The notes beneath the pieces are model-generated. The model was not told where the DNA came from, did not search any database, and saw nothing but the letters and a program-made list of their open reading frames with translations. The translations under genes and the position numbers were made by a program. This document shows positions 34,801 to 45,909 of a DNA stretch of 64,000 nt, in pieces; within the stretch, counting starts at the first letter, position 1, and every line of letters starts with the position of its first letter. Origin of the DNA: Thereva unica (taxonomy: Eukaryota > Arthropoda > Insecta > Diptera > Therevidae); assembly GCA_949987705.1 (NCBI GenBank), contig OX465283.1:135930101-135994100 (forward strand), written 5' to 3'.

Positions 34801-37800
34801 ATTGGATTGACCACACATTGCGACGCGATAACGAGAATCGAATCTAGCCAAAGAAGTCCTTGACTTGAATCCGCAAAGATCCTGTCGAGCCGGAAGACGT
34901 AGAACAATGTGTAGGTGAACCATATTAGCAGAGGCCGCAACAACAATTCTGGTCGGAGCTGAGAGTTGTCGCACAAAACAGGGTCCGTTGGAGGGCAACT
35001 GTCCCAGCCCTATGTCCCATGAGGGATTAAAGGGAAATAAGAAGAAGATTATACGTATTATATTTGTGTTCTAATGCGTCATTCGTTTTGGCTAGCCCTT
35101 ACAGGATCAAATATTCTTTTTAGGGTTTTCCTTTCGAAGATCTTTCCTTTAGATGAGCGGATTCATGTTTTACATATTCTCGCATTGCATTGCCTTGAGA
35201 TTTCTTGGTTCTTCAGAATCGGGAATAGTTGTATTTTCAATTTTCAACTTTTTTCGGGTAACCCGTTTCTCTCATGTTGTCCCACAGCTCTCTTTTATAA
35301 AGCAGGTCGAATTCAAAGCAATATTGTCTTTTTTCTAAGAAAACGCGCTCCTCCATTCCTCCCATTTCAGTGGACAGTCTAGAGCTGATGGCACCATCTC
35401 TCAACATCCTAGGCATAGCATTAACAGAAGATCTGCGTTGGAGTAATCACATAATCCAAATAGCTAAACGAGCATAACAGTGCTTCAGATTCCTTAAAAG
35501 ATGCGATTTCCTCCTTCAGTCGTCGGCCAGGGCTATTATCTACAAATTCTACATTCGGCCCTGCCTCGAATTTAACTCGTATCTTTGGGCAGGGGCCCTG
35601 AGTACCACCTTAGCGTGACTAGACAAAGTCCAAAACCAAGCCCCCCAACTCATTGGCGACATTTTCTCCGCAATTGATTTATAAAGCTACCCCAGGAATG
35701 TAGCCGTTCTGGTGAAATTCTATCGCTTATACCATAACGACTGTTCTACCGAAATATATAATATCCTGCCTCCATGGCAGTGTTTTCCACGCAACACAAG
35801 ACTAGCCCTTTCGCCTCATCCTTACTATCTAAAGCCGTATGCGTTAACCCGTGAGGAGGCGCGCTATGAGCAATTTGCTCACACAAAAATTGAATGCAAA
35901 TTTTTTGGTGATACCGACGCCACGACTTTCCCAGCGCCTAGGTACCTTCCTAACTATTCATACGCTCCCCCTGACGCAAGTCTCGTTCTGGTCAGTTCCG
36001 TTGTGACCGGTTAGCTAAATGCTTGATGATACAACGCGCCCATTCGTGTAAGTATTTATTTTTTCAATAAAAAGAGTATTATCTACAATATTGTTTTGTT
36101 AATTTACATTAAATTAGTTAATTATTACGTAAATAAGTACTACAGTACCAATAAGTACTACAATACTACAACAGTAGATTATATAAGCATAGTGTGAGCA
36201 ATTTGCTCGGGCGCGTCTCTCCGTGTAACAAAATTAGGTGCGCCTTCTCACGGGTTAACACATCAGTTTAGAAATTCGTTCTTTTCGGGAACCACTCGAC
36301 TGTGAAACAATCTCTCCCAGTATTCTCGAATTCATACAACATCCAAGGGTTCATGCAACCCCCAGACTCCCTTTAATCTGTCTTATCCTTTCTGTATATC
36401 CTTCGAGCTAAGCTTGTTATCAGACATCGGACCTTGACGCGTACGACATCACGGACTGGTAGTACAAAGGGTGACACCTGAGCTTAGACTTACACATAAA
36501 GAAAAGGTCATAAGCATTTCTGTAGTCTACAAAAAGAAAATGTATATCAACGCTTTCTTCCCAGGAATTTTCAAAACATATCCGTCGTTTGCTCCATTTT
36601 TAGGAGCGGTCTGTTACTCACAAATAGAAAAGTGCATGTAAGGGTTGCGCCATATAAACTTAATGGAAGAGTTGGAGGTTGTATTCGGTATTATGGCTGT
36701 AGATCTTAGTTCGTATTACAGATGTATTGTCTTTCAACCACAGGTGTACGGTATATTGTCATGTACCTATAGAAACATAAGAAGAACCCGTATTAACAAG
36801 CGGACCTTTATCCGATCTTATCCGAACCTAAGCAGCAATCAGAGCCACAAAGTCACCTAAGGCTATGTCCTAATTAATTTGGTGACCAGTGATTTTGTGA
36901 AAAGGGCCCGAGAGATCAGACTCTAATGAAATTTATGTACACCGACCACTCAAAGTCCACAACTGTGCTGGTGAGCTCCAAACAGTTTATTCTTGGGCTG
37001 TCTTGTTGTAATGCGAATAGAGAATTACTATCATGCAGCAGAAAAGATGTTAGGACTACAACCATTACAAACATTTTATTATTTCGTATTTAATTTAATT
37101 TCACTTTTGTTAATCTAAAACATTCGAAATATCTATACTCCACCACTGTGACTAGAAACTAGTTTTAATTTTAAGTGTACTTTTTCAGAATTTCAGCAAT
37201 TCAGTGTTTGATGGCATTATTTTACCTTCATGATTCTGCAGATTTCTCTGACATAGTCCTTCGAAATCAAATTGCAGATATAATATTTGTATTCCTACCA
37301 AAAATTGTGCAAGTTTTGGTTCAACTTGCAAATGCAGATAAGATTCTGGGACAAGATTTGGTATCAGTATGTTGTTATCAACTGTTTCTGTTACTTTGAG
37401 TTATATTAATTATATTTAAAATTCCAGACTGCTATACGAGCTTTAAGTCGAATATTATGCCTTATTTTTGAAGATTATGAAAAAACGGATTCTGAACTAT
37501 CGTTCACATCAGCTGATTTTGTCAAATTAATGAAAGTCTCGACGAATGGCGGTAAATCAGATGAAGACATTTTAGGCATAACACAGACATCAAAAGTTAA
37601 AAATATGGAAGAAAGATTTAAGCAGCTCAAAGAGAAAAGACGAACACCCGAGTGGTTAGGAGCATCATCGAGAAAATTGAAGGGAGCTTTATGTGCATTG
37701 TTAGCGCTCATAGCCCATCCGCAAAATAAAATAAGAAAAGAATATGCTATTATGTGTTGTCTTTTAGCAGAAAAAACTTTTAAAAATTTAAAACATAATT

Positions 37801-40800
37801 TCACAACTTTCTTGGAAGTTATAATTGCGCTATCACAAGATGAAAAGGAAGATATTAGAGAAATATGTAACGATAGTATTCTAAAGTTACAAAATTCAAG
37901 GGCAGAATTTATTTTTAATGAAACCATCAATGATCTATTCGAGAAATGCTTAATACGTCTACCACGTGTTATAAATAGATCTGAAGATTCACGACAAGAA
38001 TCTGAATTTCTTTTTCTTAAAGGATATATTCATGTTTTACCGAAAGATAATTTAAATACAATTTTTAAATGTTCCGGAAACCTTGAACGATTTTGTATGT
38101 GTCTAATATCTGCATTTGAATTGCAGCTGCATAGTGATTTGCTAGTTGAAGAATTTGCTTTAAGAGAAATTAATAAGGATAGCGAAGTAAGCGGCTTGAA
38201 ATTTCCTTGGAGGAGATATAAAAATGTAAACAGTCAAGAAGCAGTTAAACTTCTGCAAGATGTTTGTTCTATGCTTGGGAATTCCATTGTAATGGAGCTA
38301 TTATTTGATCATCTTATGAATGTTTTATCAAAGAATATTCATATATCCAATGAAATATTATTAATTATAATATTTCTTATGTGTAATGATTTAAAAGAGA
38401 CAGAGAATTTGAAATATGATTTAATATATAAAGTTTTTGAGGAGATTTTGCAAGATTATCACTGGCATTTAGCATTGCAACCAGATCCAACTCCGCGACT
38501 GAAAGTTGATAAGGTATATATATATATATCTTAAAAACAGTAGATATTGTTTGATATAATCTTATATTTTTCAACCACAAATAGCCCAGCTACTGGTTTG
38601 AAGACCGAACTCCTGGCCTTTATGAGTCTGCCGTGGAAATAAGAATTAGAGATATTGATTCAGATGAAGATGATGAAGGTACATTTCTACATTATTACCA
38701 TCTATTTTAAGCATGCAATAATCAACTTATAATTTTTATATTCTATCAAAAGAAATGCGAGATGAATATGTTACAATTACTGATGCTGAATTTAACGTTT
38801 TACACACATGCATGTTATTAGATTCGATTGGGCATCTAAGTTTAGTACTTAAAGAAAAATTTCAGCCATTCATATTTAGAAGTCTGCATAAGATTATACA
38901 CAAAGCAGGTACGTTCATTTTAGAATTAATTTATATAAATCTAAAAAATTTATATTTTCAGGTAGCAGTAATTATATGGTGCATTTAAGTGGAAGCTTTG
39001 CATTAAATTCTGTGAAATCAGCATTAGGCTTTGATAGCATCAGTGATTTGATTCATAATAATTCAGATTATATTTCATATCATATTAACGTTGGCCTACA
39101 AAAGGTACGTTGGTCTACGATATATAGTTTTATTTAGCTTGCCGTGCACGTAGGGTCCCAAGTCCAGGGTTGTGAAAGGGGGAGGGTGGTCGACCTGCCG
39201 AATTGACCAGAATCGGGAAACCAAAGAAACTAGGTACGAAATCGCATGGATATACGAACTAACTATTTACGAATTAATGCTACTGCATCGGGAGCAGTCG
39301 ATGCGCCAGTGCAGAGACCAGGAATACTGGTGAGAAGTGGGTTACTGGCCGAAGACCCAAATTAGTCACACCGAAAACGGAAATTCAATTCGCCGCGTAG
39401 AATGTACGAACAAGACATCATGTCGATCAAAAGGAAATCATAGCAATGGAATTATCGAAATGCAAAATATCAGTTGCTGGGCTACCGGAACTACGACTTA
39501 CCGAATTCGGGACATTGACGATTGCCCCGCCAACAATCGACGAAACGACGACGCTTTACTATTCCGGTGGTGAGAAACGAGGGGCCAATGTCGGGTTTAT
39601 GTTCGATCGACGGCCTGCTAGCAGCGTTATCGCATTCCAACCGATATCCGAGCGTTTGGCTGTTATGACCATCGGTGGAACGATCAAGTTCAAGATCGTA
39701 TCTGTTTATGCGCCAACCGAGACCAGCCCGGATGCGAACGAGGACGAATTTTACGATCAGCTTCACCAGACGCTGGATATGATACCTCGAACCGAATTAA
39801 TCATACTCCCGGGGGACTTGAATGCACATTCAGGGGCAGATCGAACCAGCTAGGAAGGAACCATGGGCGTTCATTCGTAGCTTCAAGACTCGTTCTTCCA
39901 CCATCCACTCAAATACCGACTCACCTGGCGAAATCCATGAAGAAACGACTCGGCTATGTTACACTACGTTTTGATCAACGTAAGATTCCGATCGACGCTC
40001 AAAGATTTACGTGCAATGCTTGGGCCGGATTGCAGATCGGACCATTATCTTGTTCAAGCGAAATTCCAGATGAGATTACAAAGAGCGAAAAAAAGGGCGC
40101 CACCACCAGCCTAGAAAAATTTTGCGTGCATACAGGACCCGAGAGTTCCAAATTGCATTATCCAATCAATTCGTGGTGCCCGCAATACCGGACGATATCG
40201 ATGTAGAAGAAAGGCAATTATCGGAGTCCATTGCGGGATGTGAAATGGACGGACGCAGCCATGGATCTCGGACAGCTGCCTCTCGACCAGCGGAAACCTA
40301 TGAAACACTCGATTTCGGAAGGAATAGATAAAGTAACCGCCGGGATCTGCCGAAGCCAAGAACATCTTATACGGTCTTACGGGTTAAAAGTCAATGCGAA
40401 AAAGACCAAAGTGCTCATAACGGATGGATCGAAAGCCAGTGTTCACCTCGTCCAAATCGAACAAGTGCCGATATTCAAATATTTGGGAATATTGATTGAA
40501 GAGAAGAAAGTGGCATCAACGGCTGACGTTCACAACCACAGCGGCCAGGCAACAGCAACATTCGCCTTGCTCAAGTGGTGCATTTGGAAACGAACAAAAC
40601 GAAAGTACGCCTTTACTGAACGTTGATCCTTCCGATTCTTCTTTATGGATTGGAAACGTGGAGGTCGAGGTCTTCCAAATGCGATGCTTGAGGTAGATTC
40701 TCGGTGTCTCATTCCGCGATCGCTTTGGAAACGAGACAGTTTTTTTATATGAAAAAAACAAGCTTAGGAGTAACCCTTTACACTACTAGTCCGTCATGTC

Positions 40801-43503
40801 GTTCAGGTCATGGTGCAATGTCTAGTAGTAAGCTTGGTTTGATGAATAGAGGAGAATAGAACAGATTGAAGGGGGTCTGGAGGGTGTAAAAGACAATGTC
40901 GATGAACCTTACTTTTGAACTCGAAGGGGTTGTACGAGTTCGGAAATACTTAATTGCGGAAGATTATTCCACAGTCGAGTTGTTCTATTCACAAGCGATC
41001 TTCTAGACGGTATTGTGCGAACGGGAGGCTGTAGGGTATGGGGTGAGCCGAGCGGGCTAGTTTTATGTTGCGGGAAAAATATTGCCGTGCAGGCTGGAGG
41101 TTCTGAATTTCAGTGGAACAGTCGCTGTGGTAGTAGCTATAAACTATAGAGAAGGCGGCTACATTCCTACGCTGGCTTAAGGTGTCTATGTTGTCTAAGA
41201 TTTGTAGATTGTAGCCAGAGCGCCTGGCTGCAGGAGGAACTTGCATCTCTTAAGAAATCCAAGCCATTGGGAGGCTTGTTTGGCGATTTTGAATATGTCA
41301 ACATTCCATCGCAGATTCTCTGTTAAAGTTGAGTCAGATTCTCGTCAGTTAGATTCGCTAGATTAGATAGGAGGAAGGCCGGTACAATTTTTGTTGGAGA
41401 TCAGAGAGTACTTCGTTTTGGTGGCGTTAAATTTAACACGATTCATGCCGCCACATTCAAGAATCGATTATATATCCCGGTTGATCGAAGTGGACATCAG
41501 TTCACGGTGATAAAGTCAAGGTCTGGCATGTGCTTATCTTATATTGCCGAAGGAGTAAAAGAAATGTTATCAGCGAAGCAGTGAAGAGGGTTGGAGAGGA
41601 TTGAGAGCAGATCATTAATGAAAAGTGCGGGTGATAGAATTGACCCCTGGAGAACTCCGACCCAAATGGCGTCGGGTTTGGATTCGACGCCATCCAATAC
41701 TACCTCAATTGAACGGCATGAACGGGGGCATAGCAGCATCGGGTAAATAAGAATTTGCCGCGGACAGAGATGCAGAGATATTGGACAAAGATGCGGTCAA
41801 CAGGCACTAATCGAAGAAGAAATACAAAAACATCCACAATGGTTGTTTGGACATGCTTGTCAAGAATAGAAACGAATCGTGAATGGAGTTCGAGACCTAG
41901 GGCCATCGATAGCAGCGTATCCGTTGCGGGGACGTCCCGCTTCGACTGCCAGCTAACGGGTCAAAGAAGAAGGCTAGTATCTGAATGTTTCTTGTGATGA
42001 TGCTATTTCCTCGATTTAGTAGGTACTAGTTTTCACATTATTCCTTTACATGGAATTCATGGGAATGGGACTTACCATTAACCTTGTGGAATACAATCGA
42101 TGAGTGCTTTGACGAATGCTTTATACTTAAGTATGCGATAAATGTATAATCTTGTTTAGTGTACTAGCTTCCTGTACCCTTTTAACTAAAAAGAACATTT
42201 GTTCAGGTTCTTTTTGGTATAAACAATGTGATTCTCACTCTCTCAACAGGTGATTTTTATTTTTGAATAACAGGTGGATTTCTGATTCAATTTATGATAA
42301 CTATATTTTTGCTTCAAAGATTTGTATGTGTTTTTTTTTCAGGCTGAACAAAGTCAAATAGCCGTAGATATTTTTGCGGTTGTTTTAAAAAATTCATCAG
42401 TACGATCTTTGCCATATTTGGAACATATTTTAACAACTTTATTAAGTGAAAGCTCAAAACATGCAAAAGCTAACAATTTAATATCATATCTAAAAGTATT
42501 TCACATATTTTTGACAAACGTAAGAAACTGGAATAATAACATTCATAACGAAGTTGATAAAGGCCTAGAACATTCCAATATTGATGTTGACATAGAAAAA
42601 AATTGGCTTGAAATATTTAATAAAAATGGAGAAATTAATGTAGATGTAAACATTGAAAATGAACAAACCGACGAGATGCCAGAAGAAAGTTATGAAGAAC
42701 CAGAAGAAACGGCATCAAAAGAAATCGAAATACCATCTTACATAAAAATGTCAATTGATATTATGAAACTGGCATTGAAATTTATATCGAATAAAAATCA
42801 ATCACTTAAAATAATTTCGTTAGACTGTCTCATCGTCGGAATACCAATTTTGATTAATTATGAAAATGAGCTTCTTCCAATTGTTCATTTAATTTGGGAA
42901 CCATTTGCACAACAGTTTCGAGATAAGGATGCGATTATTCTAAATCGCTGCTTTGTTTTACTTGAAGTGTTAGCAGTTCATGCAAAAGATTTTATACTCT
43001 CCAGAACATTGAAGTATAGTTAATCTTATATATAATATTTAAACAAATTTAATTAATATTTTTATTTTAGAGATATTGTTCCGCTTTTAACAGATTTTCT
43101 TATCAAATCAGCAAAAACAAGCGGAAGGGACTTTTACTTAACGTAACTATAATTGCTTACAAATTATTAATGATTTGGCATTTATATTAATATAATTTTC
43201 TTTTAACTATGCAGAGAAACCCAACAGTTTAAATTGCAAAAGAAACTTCTACAAGAATATCCAAACTTAATAAATAGTATGGAAATTCAAGAACGAGAAC
43301 TTCATAAAATTTACGATTCTATTAGGATTTATCTCAGTTACCGGCAGCCTAAATCTTTGCAGGATGCAGCCCGAGATTTCTTTATACAAATGTTCTCATA
43401 CAATGGCCCTTTAGTATATGTGAAATTGTTACCTTTCGCAAATACTGATGAATTTAGCGAAAATGTAAAACTAATATTTAAACACAAGGAAATTTCGATG
43501 TGA
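28817..43503 (+). CDS. Tti1: TTI1, TELO2-interacting protein 1 (TTT complex)
   Basis: HEAT/ARM-repeat scaffold of the TELO2-TTI1-TTI2 co-chaperone complex, which matures and stabilises PIKK kinases (mTOR, ATM, ATR, SMG1) with HSP90. Ten exons: 28817-29004, 29417-29737, 37189-37366, 37428-38513, 38585-38678, 38753-38908, 38962-39104, 42343-43013, 43071-43142 and 43215-43503. All have GT-AG junctions and consistent phase, giving 1065 aa (human about 1089). The N-terminus PETFVTKIKPACEKFLRLPT and SAFQSYILFPLVVKIEDL matches the TTI1 start, and the C-terminus YLSYRQPKSLQDAARDFF fits the final helices. Between them the protein is almost all amphipathic helix pairs, with acidic linkers near DIDSDEDDE and EEPEETASKE. 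Intron 2 (7.4 kb) and intron 7 (3.2 kb) are transposon nests; the other introns are 53-74 bp or about 400 bp. The frame is open throughout, so the gene looks functional. Confidence 0.88.
30669..31430 (+). pseudogene. Harbinger transposase, N-terminal part, interrupted
   Basis: Starts at ATG 30669 (MGVKILKNRVIKFV) and includes ERIPKRFWVRNWDKQEK. This is the RRFWVRPW-type block that precedes the helical domain of PIF/Harbinger nucleases. A frame change follows, then GASAT, split by the MITE at 30829-31252, resuming LFHELDGEDKQEYFSGLRMS (31261-31320), equivalent to the family's ELxxxDxxxFxxYLRMS. The DDE catalytic part is absent, so element A is a deletion derivative. The 8-bp duplication at the MITE edges accounts for the break exactly. 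Confidence 0.75.
30829..31252. mobile_element. hAT-like MITE C, nested in element A
   Basis: Terminal inverted repeats CAAAGTCTAG...CTAGACTTTG continue inward as AACAAGTCTTTCATCTTCAT and its mirror. An 8-bp direct repeat, GTGCAACT, lies at 30821-30828 and 31253-31260, the target-duplication size of hAT elements. An inverted partial copy of the right half occurs at 33645-33850. Non-coding. Confidence 0.9.
33163..33604. mobile_element. hAT-like MITE H with 8-bp target duplication
   Basis: Starts CACTGACATATAGTAATGGA and ends with the mirror, TCCATTACTATATGTCAGTG. The 8-bp direct repeat GGCAGCGT lies at 33155-33162 and 33605-33612. The inner arms share ATGGCACCA/TGGTGCCAT. Related ends occur at 32943 (CACTGACATATAGC) and, inverted, at 32288-32335. 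It is inserted in another repeat with GCAGTAGCAGTTGCATTCG. Confidence 0.88.
33645..33850. repeat. Inverted partial copy of hAT MITE C
   Basis: GAAGTCTTTCATCTTTATAC, AAAACTCAACGCATACTTCGTGAA and TAAAGTATGCAGAACAGAAAAG are the reverse complement of the right half of the element at 30829-31252 (about 31045-31240). Truncated at its inner end. Confidence 0.7.
34135..34459. mobile_element. MITE with GTTACACGGCATAAC ends
   Basis: The left end ATTGAGGCAAGTTACACGGC and right end CCGTGTAACAAGCCTCATT are imperfect inverted repeats, and the inner parts carry ATAACA/TGTTAT and AACCGGTTT motifs on both sides. About 310-325 bp, non-coding, within TTI1 intron 2. Confidence 0.6.
34750..35045 (+). mobile_element. 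RTE-like LINE 3' end
   Basis: The plus strand reads WIDHTLRRDNENRI, then WSELRVVAQNRVRWRATVPA and LCPMRD. This is the conserved C-terminal WIGHTLRR...RW...V.ALCPMRD block of RTE-type proteins. CCCATGAGGGATTAAAGG is shared, inverted, with 27225-27245. 5'-truncated and frameshifted. Confidence 0.7.
35340..36505 (+). mobile_element. LINE family B, 3' part, carrying a piggyBac-like MITE
   Basis: RT thumb region with KCDFLLQSSARAI-like sequence (about 35500-35540) and then LDKVQNQAPQLIGDIF in broken frames. NVAVLVKFYRLYHNDCSTEI (about 35700-35760) and FPRNTRLALSPHPYYLKP follow. The element continues after the insertion at 36259 with SGTTRLWNNLSQYS-like sequence and the family 3' end GGTAGTACAAAGGGTGACAC (36460-36479). 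Inactive, in TTI1 intron 2, same sense as TTI1. Confidence 0.75.
35848..36254. mobile_element. 407-bp piggyBac-like MITE inside LINE B
   Basis: Starts CCCGTGAGGAGGCGCGC and ends with the mirror, GCGCCTTCTCACGGG. TTAA lies on both sides (35844-35847 and 36255-36258). The inner arms share GAGCAATTTGCTC near both ends. The CCC start and TTAA duplication match piggyBac elements. No transposase. Confidence 0.88.
36506..37188. other. End of TTI1 intron 2, nothing specific recognised
   Basis: AT-rich sequence up to the exon 3 acceptor (TTTTTCAG at 37181-37188). A short open frame at 36645-36860 has no recognisable similarity. Confidence 0.35.
39125..41990 (+). mobile_element. LINE family C in TTI1 intron 7, split by LINE B
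   Basis: An APE-type LINE in the same sense as TTI1. The 5' end, CCCAAGTCCAGGGTTGTGAA, is at 39149-39168. Endonuclease: ELSKCKISVAGLPELRL, GFMFDRRPASSVIAF, VSVYAPTETSP and LPGDLNAHSGADR (39446-39850). RT thumb region: LNVNAKKTKVLITDGS-like sequence, FKYLGILIEEKKVASTADVH and ATFALLKWCIWKR (40380-40600). Most of the RT palm is deleted. The C-terminal IEEEIQK and SRIETNREWSSRP follow at 41807-41900, ending near TCAAAGAAGAAGGC (about 41972). A reverse-oriented LINE B (40737-41745) sits between. Inactive. Confidence 0.82.
40737..41745 (-). mobile_element. LINE family B inserted inside LINE C
   Basis: On the minus strand: EVVLDGVESKPDAIWVGV and [16 protein letters not shown] (about 41715-41590, RT palm region), then HCFADN, and RRNVAAFSIVYSYYHSDCST (about 41185-41110) and RNIKLARSAHPIPY. 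The family 3' end, TAGTGTAAAGGGTTACTCCTAAGC on that strand, is near 40785-40760. The copy is 5'-truncated and has several frame changes. It interrupts LINE C at GAAACGAGACAG (40725-40736). Confidence 0.8.
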
Positions 43504-43940
43504 ACTTAAACTCTTTCAATATGGGCCCCAGTATTTATAAAAATAATAATACTTAATGTTGTATTTGTGAACATGTTTTTGTAAACTGCAGTTTATTGAA
43601 ATATCAATCTGCGATAGAATGATCTATCGATCGCAGAAAGCATAGTAGGTAAGTATCAACGTGGCTTTCGACCACCATTATAAAGCCTGATACTGTAACA
43701 AAGCACACCGGGCGCAAGTGTGTAGTCTAATAAAAGCTAGGCAGTTCGATGTATGGTATAAAACAGGGAAATGGACAATACGTATAGTCCATCAATTATA
43801 TTAGTATATGTAATTAGATGTTATCATAAATGTATTTGAGAAATTTATGTCGAATAAATGTATTGAATTGAATTGTGGCTTTCGACCAGGAAGATTCACT
43901 ACAAACTATATTCTCATCCTAAGAACAATTTTTGAAAAAT
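43504..43940. other. TTI1 3' flank with a probable LINE 3' end
   Basis: No gene. The sequence TCGAATAAATGTATTGAATTG at 43850-43870, after a region with GTGGCTTTCGACCACC (repeated as GTGGCTTTCGACCAGG at 43876), looks like the end of a small retroelement. No canonical polyadenylation signal for TTI1 was found next to its stop codon. Confidence 0.35.
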
Positions 43941-43944
43941 CAAT

Positions 43945-44085
43945 CATACTATTTCTTGATTTTCTTTGATCCTTTAGCTGGCGGTCCAAGCGGGTCTGCA
44001 ACGGATACGCTGCTGTCGGTGCCGCTGGGTCTCGAACTCTATTCACGATTCGTTTCCATTCTCGACAATTTTTGGCATCGTGTCA
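43945..44085 (-). mobile_element. LINE family C 3' fragment
   Basis: GATCCTTTAGCTGGCGGTCC, GATACGCTGCTGTCGGTGCCG and CTATTCACGATTCGTTTCC match the 3' end of LINE C copies at 50755-50870 and 45488-45570, minus orientation. Only the end is present. Confidence 0.75.
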
Positions 44086-44114
44086 ACGTTTCAGATTCAT
44101 TTCAGATTGAGGGG

Positions 44115-44345
44115 GCCTCGGTAGTCTAGGGGTAAGGCGCTTGACTGCTATCCCAGACGTCCCGGGTTCGAATCCTGGCCAGCCCGCGGTCCTTCGCCTT
44201 TTCCACTTTCCCACCTACATAACTTTCCTTCTTTCTTCTTCCCTCTTTACATTCCTGATTCCTTCTGTCATATCCTTCCTTAGCCCTACCCCGCTCCACC
44301 AAAAGCGCATGTCATCGGTTGGTTGAAGAGATTCAACTCGTTTCA
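44115..44345 (+). repeat. tRNA-derived SINE, complete head
   Basis: The head GCCTCGGTAGTCTAGGGGTA carries an A box, and GGTTCGAATCC at 44165-44175 is a perfect RNA polymerase III B box, spaced as in a tRNA. The first 70 bases could fold like a tRNA, but the acceptor stem does not pair well. The body CTTTCCTTCTTTCTTCTTCC...CCCGCTCCACC and GCGCATGTC match the truncated copy at 8670. So this is a SINE and not a tRNA gene. Confidence 0.8.
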
Positions 44346-44544
44346 GGAGGCATAACACTCCAGCGAGTTGTTTCTCGATACCCCGATGTCAGAGTCGCGA
44401 TAGTAATGGTTGGGAGTAGGTGGACTGAAAATATCGCGGGAAGGTTGTGGCGGTTCCTTCCTCCCCGACTAGAGCTGCTGTTCGACATTGCACTCTATAC
44501 GAATAAAATAGATTGTCAACAGTATAAAGGACCTTTCCTGAGAC

Positions 44545-45105
44545 TCTAGTCTTTCACATAAAAAAAAAGAAGAATCGGAAGGATCAACGTTCGGTATAGG
44601 TGTCCTTTTGTTTTGATGGAAATATTTATTCGTTTCCATATGCACCACTTGAGTGAGGCGAATGCTGCTGTTGCCTGGCCGATGCGGCTGTGCACGTCGG
44701 CCGTCGATGCCACTTTCGTTTCCTCAACCAATGATCCCAAATATTTGAACCTCAGAACCTGTTCGATTTGGGTTCCGTCGAGGTGAACACTGGCCCTCGA
44801 TCCGTCCGTTGTGAGCACTTTGGTCTTCCCGCATTAACTTATAACCCGTATAACTGGGCGATGAGGGAAATGTATAAGATGTTCGTCGGTATCCTTGTCG
44901 GCGAAGACGGCGCTATCGTCGGCGTACATTAAGTCGGTTACGAAGTTGTCGTCGTATCGAATTCCGAGTGGTCCATCGAATGCTTCACGCATAATCGCGT
45001 CGATCGCGACGTTGAAGAGAGAGAAGTGGCGAAACGACGTCTTCCTGACGGACACTCGTTTGAATCGGGAACTCCTCGGATAAGTCGCTTCGAATACGAA
45101 CGCTG
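44545..45105 (-). mobile_element. LINE family C, RT fragment
   Basis: The minus strand reads SVRKTSFRHFSLFNVAIDAI, DNFVTDLMYADDSAVFAD (catalytic YADD, about 44955-44900) and then TDGSRASVHLDGTQIEQV, LRFKYLGSLVEETKVASTAD and RTLILPILLF (44818-44570). This provides the RT palm that is deleted in the intron 7 copy. 5'- and 3'-truncated, with frame changes. Confidence 0.8.
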
Positions 45106-45109
45106 CTGG

Positions 45110-45330
45110 TTGAGCTATCGTACGACGCTTGTAGAAGCTTCCTTAAGAGATCCAAGTTTCTCCAGCTGCCTTGGTGGCGGGCGCCACTAAAACCACCTTG
45201 GCTTGGTCAGACAAGGTGCAAAACCGCACTATCAAACTCATTGGCACTCTCTGCTCCTTTACCGATACTTTAATCCACCGTAGGAACGTAGCAGTGCTCA
45301 TCATGTTTTACCGCGAATTTGTTGGATAAT
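45110..45330 (+). mobile_element. LINE family B fragment
   Basis: CTTAAGAGATCCAAGTTTCTCC, then LVRQGAKPHYQTHWHSL-like frames and RRNVAVLIMFYREFVG (about 45275-45325). This corresponds to the RT C-terminal NVAxLxxFYRYYH block of family B. Short and broken. Confidence 0.6.
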
Positions 45331-45476
45331 GCCATTTGAAACTCTCGCCCGCCCGATGACTGATGGCGTCGTATCTCAAGGATACGAGGTCTAGACAACT
45401 TTGTGAAGGCACCTGGAAGGTTGTCTGTAGAAGGAGTTAAGTGATTGATCAAGTGGTCACCCTACAAATCTGAGGT

Positions 45477-45682
45477 CTTCTTTCTTCTCTTCTTTGATCC
45501 GTTAGCTGGCGGTCCGAGCGGGACGTTCCCGCAACGGATACGCTGCTGTCGGTGCCGCTTTGAAAAATGCGGTTTCTTGCCTAGTTTCTTCGGTCTTCGG
45601 AGTGACCGATTCTGGTCAACTCGGCAGGTCGACCACCCTCCTCCTTTCACACCCTGGACTTGGGACCAGGCGACGGCGGAGT
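45477..45682 (-). mobile_element. LINE C reduced to its two ends, with 14-bp target duplication
   Basis: The left part is the family C 3' end (GATCCGTTAGCTGGCGGTCC, ATACGCTGCTGTCGGTGCCG). From about 45570 it switches to the family C 5' end (ACCGATTCTGGTCAACTCGG, TCGACCACCCTCC, CACCCTGGACTTGGGACC; compare 39149-39215). The whole 206-bp unit is flanked by TACAAATCTGAGGT at 45463-45476 and 45683-45696. It is therefore a complete retrotransposition of an RNA that lacked the entire ORF. Confidence 0.85.
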
Positions 45683-45909
45683 TACAAATCTGAGGTACAG
45701 CGTCTGTACATCATATTTCCTTCAATTGGTCCAATAGGCGTACACTAGGCACTCATGAGTACTATAGCCAGTTAAAAGAAAGAAGTAACTATATTAACTT
45801 TTATATATTGTTATTATTACATCTTGTTTACAATCAATCAATCTTATTAATATTTAATCAATTAAACATTTTAAAAATTTCACAAGGAACACTTATCGGT
45901 CAAAATTAA

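Noticed and set aside
44115..44186. Possible functional tRNA gene
   Set aside because: A and B boxes are present, but the acceptor stem does not pair and the same body (CTTTCGCC...GCGCAT) follows both copies in the window, so it is a SINE head.
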